From contig JANQKU010000239.1 of assembly GCA_028280955.1 (NCBI GenBank), forward strand, positions 1-42,371: a DNA stretch of 42,371 bases, in the 5' to 3' direction. Position numbers and translations under genes: made by a program. The notes beneath the pieces are model-generated. The model saw only the letters and a list, made by a program, of their open reading frames with translations. It made no database searches and was not told the origin of the DNA. Source of the DNA: Opitutaceae bacterium (GTDB taxonomy: Bacteria; Verrucomicrobiota; Verrucomicrobiia; Opitutales; Opitutaceae). Shown one piece after another: positions 17,048-24,082 of this stretch (position 1 is its first letter; every line of letters starts with the position of its first letter).

Positions 17048-17821
17048 TCAGGAAAGGAGGCTGGCAGAATCTGGGTCGAGGAAAAGAGAAGCTTGCTTTT
17101 GTGTCCTCAGGAAACTCCCAGGACAGCTGGTGGCGATAGGACCTTCCAGACTGTCTTTGGCGGCCTGAGCTTTGCGAGTTTCCGGAACGACACAGATCAT
17201 ACGGCCCACATTACAGAGGGTAGGGACGGTAAGAGTGATGGCGTACATCGGGACGGCATCCAGATTGGGAAAATGACCTTCACCGACTTGTTGTTGCCGA
17301 CATTTTTCATCGAGTTTTACAAACTTGAGAACTTCGGGATCTTCGAAGTCTGCAACGGCAGGATCATTGAAGGCGATGTGTCCATTTTCACCAATACCGA
17401 GACAGCAAATATCAATCGGTTTTTCGTTCAGAAGGGAGCTATACGTCTTGATTGCTTTCATGGGTTCCATCGCATCACCTTCTAGAAGGTGCATGGCTGC
17501 AGGATTGACCACGTCAGCGACACGATCTTTGAGATATTTACGGAAGGAAGCTGTGTGTTCAATGGACATACCGAGGTATTCATCCATGTGAAAGAGAGTT
17601 ACTTTTGACCAATCGATTCCATCGAGTTTGGTCAGTTTATCCAAAAACAAATCCTGAGAGTTTCCCGTGGCGATAATCGCTCTGGCTTCACCTCTTTCAG
17701 TGATGGCGCTGACCAGAGTTTTTTTGGCCTCATCGGCTGCATCAGTCGCCATTGCTTCGATGGAATCAAAGATACGGACATCAAGTTCGTCTTTCTGGAA
17801 TTGTTTAGTTGGTGCACTCAT
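17048..17821 (-). CDS. nagB: Glucosamine-6-phosphate deaminase/isomerase (NagB)
   Basis: The protein is 257 aa and converts GlcN-6-P to fructose-6-P plus ammonia in the cytoplasm. Signature blocks are IIATGNSQDLFLDKL (phosphate loop), TLFHMDEYLGM, CCLGIGENGHIAFNDP and the C-terminal SLEGPIATSCPGSFLRTQKQASLFLD. The phosphate loop reads ATGNS rather than the commoner PTGST, as in the broader NagB-like group. With nagA immediately downstream it completes the route from GlcNAc-6-P to glycolysis. A 123-bp gap separates it from the upstream SDR gene, so it may have an additional promoter, but none is clear by eye. No GlcNAc kinase or PTS is present in the window to supply the phosphorylated sugar. 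Confidence 0.92.
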   Translation of the reverse strand: MSAPTKQFQKDELDVRIFDSIEAMATDAADEAKKTLVSAITERGEARAIIATGNSQDLFLDKLTKLDGIDWSKVTLFHMDEYLGMSIEHTASFRKYLKDRVADVVNPAAMHLLEGDAMEPMKAIKTYSSLLNEKPIDICCLGIGENGHIAFNDPAVADFEDPEVLKFVKLDEKCRQQQVGEGHFPNLDAVPMYAITLTVPTLCNVGRMICVVPETRKAQAAKDSLEGPIATSCPGSFLRTQKQASLFLDPDSASLLS

Positions 17822-17944
17822 GTTTGAAGGTTTTTTAAAAGGAAAGATGTCGATGGCAATAGCTAAGAAATTTTTAGAAGAAGACGAAATACTTTTTATG
17901 AGGGTAGTGCTGGAAGACTTGCTGAATATTTCTTGTCGGCTTAC

Positions 17945-18709
17945 TTAAAACCCAACACTGGCACCGCCATCGATAGGGATAATGGTTCCGGTAACGAAAC
18001 GGCTGGCCGGTGAGGCGAGATAGACAGCGGCGTTTCCAATGTCTTCCGGTTCTCCAAATGTGCCCATGGGCGTCCGGCTTAGGATCTTCTGTTTTCGTTC
18101 AGGGTCGTCGGAAAGCGCTTTTTCCGTGATGGCCGTATGGATCCAGCCCGGGGCAATTGCATTGACTCTTATTTTTTTAGGTGAGAGTTCAGCGGTCAAA
18201 GCACGTGTCATACCCAGAACGGCTGTCTTGGCTGTGGTATAGGCAGAGATATAGGGGAAGGCGAGAAAGGAAGCCATCGAGGCGATAAAAATGATACTAC
18301 CGGATTCTCTTTTTACCATCGAGTGAGCAATGTGACGAGAAAGAGAAAAGGCAGCATTGATATGTGTCTCAAAGATCGATTTTAGATCGGCATCTTCTGT
18401 TTCCAAAAACGATTTTTTGTGATGGTTTCCCGCATTGTTAACCAACACATCAATCTTTCCCTGCTGTTTTTGGAGTGATTCAACGAATCCTGGGAGCTCA
18501 TCTAATGCAGTGATATCTTGGACAGCGTAGGTGGCTTTTTCGCCTAAGTCTTTTGAAGCTTGGCGAAGAGTGTCTTTGCGTCGTCCAACGAGAATTACAT
18601 TTGCTCCGGCAGCGACCATGCAACGAGCGATGCCGAGTCCAATACCTGTGCCACCTCCGGTGATCAGAGCAGTTTGTCCATCCAATTTAAAGGCATTTGG
18701 AAGATCCAT
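17945..18709 (-). CDS. SDR-family oxidoreductase (gluconate 5-dehydrogenase-like)
   Basis: The 254-aa classical short-chain dehydrogenase has the cofactor motif TGGGTGIGLGIA near residue 18, an Arg-rich segment after beta-2 (VGRRKD, suggesting NADP(H) use), NNAGNH, catalytic Ser in FIASMASF and YTTAK, then PGWIHTAITEKAL and the C-terminal GTIIPIDGGASVGF. The pattern resembles gluconate 5-dehydrogenase/2-deoxy-gluconate 3-dehydrogenase-type SDRs. It lies 8 bp downstream of the enolase-superfamily gene. Together they could interconvert and dehydrate an acid sugar released from the uronate part of the substrate. Specificity is inferred from context. Confidence 0.88.
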   Translation of the reverse strand: MDLPNAFKLDGQTALITGGGTGIGLGIARCMVAAGANVILVGRRKDTLRQASKDLGEKATYAVQDITALDELPGFVESLQKQQGKIDVLVNNAGNHHKKSFLETEDADLKSIFETHINAAFSLSRHIAHSMVKRESGSIIFIASMASFLAFPYISAYTTAKTAVLGMTRALTAELSPKKIRVNAIAPGWIHTAITEKALSDDPERKQKILSRTPMGTFGEPEDIGNAAVYLASPASRFVTGTIIPIDGGASVGF

Positions 18710-18717
18710 TGTTATTT

Positions 18718-19830
18718 CTAAAGGACGTTGAATTTTTCGAAAGCTTCTGAGGAAAAGGTAGTGCCGGCACCTGGTTCTTGAGGCGTAACAAAGAACCCGC
18801 TTTCAACGGTGGCAGGTTCCACAAAAGCTTTGCGACACCAGGGAATATATTCGAGATGATTGGTAGCAGGGTGGGACTGAGCCAAATGTAGATGAACCTG
18901 CATCATATCACCGACATGGGAAACGACCGGCAAGTTGTGAGCACTGGCCAAATCTGCGACGACGAGCCATTCGGTGATGCCGGCTACCCTTACCACATCA
19001 GGCTGACAAAAACTGACAGCACGCGCATTGATGAAAGCAGTGAAGGCATCGGCAGAGTAGAGTTGTTCGCCTAAGGCAATAGGTGTGCTGATCGAAGCCG
19101 CCAATTCCTGATGACCTAAGATGTCATCATACCAAATGGGCTCTTCGAACCAAAGAATGTCATAATCAGCGAATTTGTTTCCGATACGGGTTGCCGTATT
19201 GAGATCCCATTTTCCATTGGCATCGACCATCAGTTTGATTTCGGGACCAATTGCTTTTCGTACGGCTTCAATGCGTTTCAGATCGGTTGTTGGATTTGGG
19301 CTGCCAACTTTCATTTTGATGCCTGGAAAGCCTCTGCGTTCAACACTGTCTTTGGCATCCGAAACGAGTTCGTCAAAGCTCCAGTTGAGCCAACCGCAGT
19401 CGGTGTTATAGGCTTCGACGGATTTGGTATCACTGCCTCCCAATAGCTGCCAAAGTGGCTTTTCCGCTTCTTTGGCTTTCAGGTCCCATAGGGCGATATC
19501 AATAGCTCCCAAAGCAAGATGAGAGATGCCAGCACGCCCGATCCATTGTGAGGGAGGGTGACGATAGAGTTTTTGCCAGAGGTGATTAGTGGCTCGAGGG
19601 TCTTCTCCGATGAGGAGTGGGCCATATACGTTAGTAATAAAATCGACGATAATGCGGTCACCAGCCAGCTCTGCATGGGTTCCGGAAAAACCATATCCCT
19701 TATGTCCGGTATCCGTGTGGATGATGACGCCCGGATAGCCCCAATGACTGATCTGGTGAGTGCTATCGGCAATCCCTTGTCGAGTGACGGGGACGTGAAG
19801 AATAAAGGGTTCAAGTTTCGTTATTTTCAT
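18718..19830 (-). CDS. Mandelate racemase/enolase-superfamily acid-sugar dehydratase
   Basis: The protein is 370 aa with the superfamily's N-terminal capping domain and a TIM barrel. Catalytic features are visible in order: the Lys pair in GIKMKVG, metal ligands Asp in MVDANGKW, Glu in FEEPIW and Glu in LGEQLY, and the mandelate-racemase-type His in SHVGD. Members of this subgroup abstract the alpha-proton of aldonic or uronic acids, giving 2-keto-3-deoxy acids. It precedes the SDR gene by 8 bp and lies downstream of the two lyase genes (138-bp gap), matching a uronic/aldonic acid catabolic operon. The particular acid sugar cannot be named from sequence. Confidence 0.9.
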   Translation of the reverse strand: MKITKLEPFILHVPVTRQGIADSTHQISHWGYPGVIIHTDTGHKGYGFSGTHAELAGDRIIVDFITNVYGPLLIGEDPRATNHLWQKLYRHPPSQWIGRAGISHLALGAIDIALWDLKAKEAEKPLWQLLGGSDTKSVEAYNTDCGWLNWSFDELVSDAKDSVERRGFPGIKMKVGSPNPTTDLKRIEAVRKAIGPEIKLMVDANGKWDLNTATRIGNKFADYDILWFEEPIWYDDILGHQELAASISTPIALGEQLYSADAFTAFINARAVSFCQPDVVRVAGITEWLVVADLASAHNLPVVSHVGDMMQVHLHLAQSHPATNHLEYIPWCRKAFVEPATVESGFFVTPQEPGAGTTFSSEAFEKFNVL

Positions 19831-19968
19831 CGGTAATTTTTCAGACTGAATAGGGACTTAAGAGAGAGGCAAAGCATGAATCTCGAGAGCTTTTATGAAG
19901 TCTAGGGTTATGATTCAAAGGTACAAAGGACAACAGCATTATTCCTCAAGTTTACGCCATCTTCCGCT

Positions 19969-21966
19969 TTAAATCGTAAAAGGAGCTGTCCAAATTTCGT
20001 CCATTGAATCTATTCCGACTGTTATTTTATCTGAGTAGAGGGAAACGATTGTTTTTCCGGAGTCCGTTTCGATGGAAATGATGTTGTTCTCCCTCTTCCA
20101 TTTTGGAATTTCAGCTTTCTCTTTGCTAATGGAAAAAAGAGAGAAAATTTTGCAGTGATCGGAATGGTCGAGTTTGGCCTCCACAAAGCTGGTATGCCCA
20201 TCTTCCATTTTAGCGCCGTAATGATTCTTGTCCCATGGCGCTTTGTATTGATGATGATCTTGCCCAAACTTCAATTTGTTATCATCCAGGCTGAATATTT
20301 TCGCGGAAAGGATAGCGGGTTCATTTCTTACGACAAAAGAATCATCTTCTGTCGGTATCGCATAATCAACCGTGTGCCAGCGAATGGAAATAGATTCTGG
20401 TTTTTCCAATTTCGCTTCATCTAAGACAAGAACGATTCCGGGGAAAAGATGTATAACGGTGCGAGAGGATTGGAGAACACCTTCGTAGGCCGCTTTTGTA
20501 TCAATTTTCCAGATACTTCCAAGGTCGTCGGAAAATTCTGATCGAGTGATTTTTCCCTGAGCATCTCCTGCTTTTTTATTGTGGAGTTTTCCTTCAAGGT
20601 GATCGGGGTCGAGAATATAGTTGAATTTCATTTCTCGTCCACCAAAGACAGGTATATTATGGCCCCATGCTTGGGCTATATAGTATTTCCAACGGTCTCT
20701 TGTGGCATATCCATTTGGATAACCTGTTCCGACTCGTTCCAGATCAATGATTAAAGGTTTTCCGTATCCATCGATGCAGACTTGGCCGATGTCATTGTGC
20801 TCATGGTTGTCTTCTCTGCGAGCTTTACTCATGACCACGCTGACTGGAGCGATGTTGTCCCATGAGGAACGACTGCTGATACAGGCTCCATGATCGTGGT
20901 AGGCTCTTCCTTTGGGAAGAACCCCCTCGGGGTTTATTTCTTTGAGATTGGCATCGTAATAAAGAAGATCAGAAGGATCTGCAGTTGAAGTGTAGTGATG
21001 GTGGTAATACCATTGGAGAATACCGTCTTGGGTGGCAGTAGCGATAGCAGCGATCCAATTTCCTCTATGGGGATAGACTTTACCGTCACCAAACAGAATT
21101 AAATGGCCCGGAGGAACTGTCATATAAAGAAACCAGAGCGCATTTTGAGGGAAGGGATGTTCGGTTAGGCATTGTTGTTCTCCATTTGTATAAGAGGCGT
21201 AGGCTGTAAAATAATCGGTAGCTAGAACCATGGCTTTGGCATAGCCAACGGCTTCATTGAATTCACCTTCAGCTCCGATAGAATCGATGTGATGTTGGAA
21301 ACGGGGAATGGCGATGTCGACGAGTTCCTTTGATTGAGGATGATCATCTTTAAGAGCCATTCCGGCGGTCGCAAGTCCACCGACGATACAGGTGCACCAA
21401 TTGTTATCGGTCTTAGCCCACCATGGATTGTTTTCTTTGATATCAGTTAAATAAGGCTGGATGGCACGGCGGTCGAGACCTTCGATTATTTCCTGCTTTT
21501 CATCAGAGCTGAGTGAATCTTTCAGCCAATCATAGGCGATGCCGGCTGTTTTTGCCATTGCTCCGGTCCGTAAGTGAACTGTTGCTTTGCCATCTCTTCT
21601 GAAGGCGGCCAGATCGCACCAGGCGGGAAAGATGTCTTCATCGAACATCAATTTAAGTTGAGCTAAGGCGTTGTCCCGATATCGTTCGTCATGGGTAAGG
21701 TGGAAGACGAGGGCATGACGCAGGATACGTTTTTCGAGGGCTTTGGTGAGAATCGCATCGAGATTTTTCATCTTGATTTGATCAGTACCTCGATGAGGTA
21801 AAGCTGTTTCCAGGGTGATCAGATCACTACTCAGTTCCTCATCCGCTTTTGCCTTAATGTCCTGCCAGATCTTTTTGGCATGACCGGATTGAATATCCTC
21901 CCGGATTTGATTGAGACGTTCTTGTGCGTGATAGGATCCGGACGAAAGGAATAGAATGGGGTGCAT
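19969..21966 (-). CDS. Heparinase II/III-like polysaccharide/oligosaccharide lyase (copy A)
   Basis: The protein is 665 aa with an alpha/alpha-toroid N-terminal half (FHLTHDERYRDNALAQL, LRTGAMAKTAGIAYDWL, TDNNWCTCIVGGLATAGMAL, GEFNEAVGYAKAMV with candidate catalytic Tyr). The C-terminal half is a heparinase II/III-type beta-sandwich beginning around VVMSKARREDNHEHNDIGQVCIDGYGKPLIIDL, where the His-rich stretch is the family's metal or substrate site. These enzymes cleave uronic-acid-containing glycans by beta-elimination. There is no signal peptide: the protein begins MHPILFLSSGSYHAQERL, so it likely works in the cytoplasm on imported oligosaccharides. It is a tandem duplicate of the next gene, only 7 bp apart, with most residues shared throughout. 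It is transcribed with the NagAB operon. Confidence 0.85.
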   Translation of the reverse strand: MHPILFLSSGSYHAQERLNQIREDIQSGHAKKIWQDIKAKADEELSSDLITLETALPHRGTDQIKMKNLDAILTKALEKRILRHALVFHLTHDERYRDNALAQLKLMFDEDIFPAWCDLAAFRRDGKATVHLRTGAMAKTAGIAYDWLKDSLSSDEKQEIIEGLDRRAIQPYLTDIKENNPWWAKTDNNWCTCIVGGLATAGMALKDDHPQSKELVDIAIPRFQHHIDSIGAEGEFNEAVGYAKAMVLATDYFTAYASYTNGEQQCLTEHPFPQNALWFLYMTVPPGHLILFGDGKVYPHRGNWIAAIATATQDGILQWYYHHHYTSTADPSDLLYYDANLKEINPEGVLPKGRAYHDHGACISSRSSWDNIAPVSVVMSKARREDNHEHNDIGQVCIDGYGKPLIIDLERVGTGYPNGYATRDRWKYYIAQAWGHNIPVFGGREMKFNYILDPDHLEGKLHNKKAGDAQGKITRSEFSDDLGSIWKIDTKAAYEGVLQSSRTVIHLFPGIVLVLDEAKLEKPESISIRWHTVDYAIPTEDDSFVVRNEPAILSAKIFSLDDNKLKFGQDHHQYKAPWDKNHYGAKMEDGHTSFVEAKLDHSDHCKIFSLFSISKEKAEIPKWKRENNIISIETDSGKTIVSLYSDKITVGIDSMDEIWTAPFTI

Positions 21967-21973
21967 GTTTACT

Positions 21974-23968
21974 CTAGATCGTAAAGGGCGCTGTCCAAAT
22001 TTCGGCCGTTGAATCTGTCCCGAGGGTTATTTTATCTGAATGGATAGAAACGATGATTTTTCCAGAATCAGTTTCGATAGAGATGATATTGGCCTTTTGA
22101 TTCCATTTAGAAATTTCTACTGAGTCTTTAGTGATAGAAAAGAGAGACAGAATTTGGCAGTGATCAGAATTATCTAGTTTGGCTTCAACGAAGTTATTCG
22201 GTTGTTCCCGCATTTTTGGACCAAATTGGTTTCTGTCCCATGGAGCTTCGTATTTGTGATGGCCTTGCCCAAAACTCAATTCGTTGTTATCTAAGCTGAA
22301 TATTTTTGCAGAAAGAGATGCGGGTTGGTTAGATACCGTAAAGGAACCATCCTTTGCCGGCGCTGCCTTATCCACTGTGTGCCAGCGAATCGAAATGGAT
22401 TCCGATTTCTCCAATTTAGCTTCGTCCAGGACGAGAACGACTCCGGGGAAAAAATGAATAACGGTGCGGGAAGATTGGACAACCCCTTCGTAGGCAGCGG
22501 TTGTATCAATTGACCAGATACTGCCAAGATCGTCGGAGAATTCTGATCGCGTTATTTTCCCCTGAGCATCAGCCGCTTTTTTATTATGAAGGTTTCCTTC
22601 TGTATGATCGGGGTCGAGGATGTAGTTAAACGCCATTTCACGACCACCAAAAACAGGAACGTTATGGCCCCAGGCTTGGGCCTCATAATACTTGAAGCGA
22701 TCTCTGGTGAAGAAACCAACTGGATAACCTCCATATACTCCAAGGTCGACGATAAGTTGTTTCCCATATCCATCGATGCAGACTTGGCCAATGTCGTTAT
22801 GCTCATGGTTATCTTCCCTACGGGCTTTGCTCATGACAACGCTGACAGGGGCACTGTTGTCCCAGGAAGAGCGACTACTAATACAGGCTCCATGATCGTG
22901 GTAGGCCCTCCCTCTGGGGAGAACTCCTTCCGGATCGATTTCTGCGAGATTGGCATCGTAATAAAGGAGATCGAAAGGATCAGGGGTGAGGGTGTGGTAA
23001 CGGTGATAATACCACTGGAGAATACCGTCCTGAGCGGCGTAAGCAATCGTGGCTACCCAATTTCCTTTGAGCGGTGCCCGTGCTTTTGCGTCACCAAAGG
23101 CTACCAGATGACCTGGGGGAACTGTCATGTAGAGATACCAGAGTGCATTTTGAGGAAAGGGATGGTCGGCCAGGCATTGATGCTCTCCATTTGTATAGGA
23201 GGCGTAGGCTGTGAAATAATCGGTGCCCAGAATCATGGCTCCGGCATACCCTACGGCTTCGTTGAATTCACCTTCGGCTCCAAGGGAATCAACATGATGT
23301 TGAAAGCGGGGAATGGCGATATCGATAAGCTCTTGTGATTGGGGGTGCTCTCCCTTGAGGGCCATTGCAGCGATGGCAAGACCACCAACGATACAGGTGC
23401 ACCAATTGTTATCGGTCTTGATCCACCATGGATTGTTTTTTTTCAGATCGGCTAAGTAGGGCTGGATAGCGCGTCGATCAAGGCCCTCAATGATTTCAGC
23501 TCTTTCATCAGAGCTGAGGGAATCTTTAAGCCAGTCGTAGGCAATACCTGCTACTTTTGCCATGGCTCCCGTCCGAAGGTGAACAGTTGGCTGACCATCT
23601 TTATAGGCGGCCAGATCGCACCAGGCAGGAAAGGCATCGGTATCAAACATTAATTTGAGCTGCGATAAGGCATTCTCCCGATATCGTTCATCATCAGTCA
23701 GGTGAAAGGCAAGCGCATGACGCATGATGCGTTTTTCCAGTGCATTCGTGACGGTCCAATCGAGATTTTTCATCTCGATCTGATCAGCCAGTCGGTCGGG
23801 CAGAGCTGTTGCAGTGGTGATTAGATCGCCGTTCAATTCCTCATCAGCTTGCGCTTTTACACCTTCCCAAAGGTTTTTGGCATGACCAGATTGGATGCTT
23901 TCGCGGATTTGCTTGAGTCGCTCTTGAGCGTGATAGGAGTCGGATGAAAGAAATAAGATAGGGTGCAT
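21974..23968 (-). CDS. Heparinase II/III-like polysaccharide/oligosaccharide lyase (copy B)
   Basis: The protein is 664 aa and paralogous to copy A along its full length, with the same start (MHPILFLSSDSYHAQERL), the same WCTCIVGGLA and GEFNEAVGYA blocks and the identical MSKARREDNHEHNDIGQVCIDGYGK block. Differences cluster around the loop after LIVDL (GVYGGYPVGFF versus ERVGTGYPNGYA) and around the FGDAKARAPLKG segment. The copies may therefore differ in fine specificity. It is first in the minus-strand operon and lacks a secretion signal. Its ATG is 114 bp from the divergent kelch-symporter gene, and the gap holds the shared palindrome and two direct ATACGATT repeats (23972-23979, 23990-23997). 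A long plus-strand ORF over it is a shadow. Confidence 0.85.
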   Translation of the reverse strand: MHPILFLSSDSYHAQERLKQIRESIQSGHAKNLWEGVKAQADEELNGDLITTATALPDRLADQIEMKNLDWTVTNALEKRIMRHALAFHLTDDERYRENALSQLKLMFDTDAFPAWCDLAAYKDGQPTVHLRTGAMAKVAGIAYDWLKDSLSSDERAEIIEGLDRRAIQPYLADLKKNNPWWIKTDNNWCTCIVGGLAIAAMALKGEHPQSQELIDIAIPRFQHHVDSLGAEGEFNEAVGYAGAMILGTDYFTAYASYTNGEHQCLADHPFPQNALWYLYMTVPPGHLVAFGDAKARAPLKGNWVATIAYAAQDGILQWYYHRYHTLTPDPFDLLYYDANLAEIDPEGVLPRGRAYHDHGACISSRSSWDNSAPVSVVMSKARREDNHEHNDIGQVCIDGYGKQLIVDLGVYGGYPVGFFTRDRFKYYEAQAWGHNVPVFGGREMAFNYILDPDHTEGNLHNKKAADAQGKITRSEFSDDLGSIWSIDTTAAYEGVVQSSRTVIHFFPGVVLVLDEAKLEKSESISIRWHTVDKAAPAKDGSFTVSNQPASLSAKIFSLDNNELSFGQGHHKYEAPWDRNQFGPKMREQPNNFVEAKLDNSDHCQILSLFSITKDSVEISKWNQKANIISIETDSGKIIVSIHSDKITLGTDSTAEIWTAPFTI

Positions 23969-23998
23969 GGGATACGATTAAACAGAAGAATACGATTC

Positions 23999-24027
23999 AA
24001 GGAGCAATGTGATTGCGCTTCGAGAAA
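23999..24027. promoter_or_regulatory. Palindromic element, copy 1, in the divergent lyase/symporter intergenic region
   Basis: The core GCAAT-GTG-ATTGC (24004-24016) is a perfect inverted repeat with a 3-nt spacer, flanked by sequence matching the second copy upstream of the other kelch-symporter (shared AGCAATGTGATTGC with CTT and GA/AAA flanks). It lies 67-79 bp upstream of the TTG start at 24083 and about 35 bp upstream of the lyase start at 23968 on the other strand. An operator for a dimeric regulator controlling both directions is the simplest reading. Confidence 0.6.
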
Positions 24028-24082
24028 ATTCTTCATTGGGTGACGTGTTCAATTAGTTTCCAACCTCAATATTTGATCACCC

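Noticed and set aside
17847-17948. 33-codon plus-strand ORF in the gap between nagB and the SDR gene
   Set aside because: Part of a longer ORF mostly antisense to nagB; it has a purine-rich stretch before ATG 17847 but overlaps the SDR stop codon and shows no motif. It could be revisited if transcribed.
22586-23338. 250-codon plus-strand ORF opposite the second lyase gene
   Set aside because: It lies wholly antisense to a well-supported heparinase II/III-like gene, its translation has no recognisable motif, and it follows from codon bias of the real gene.
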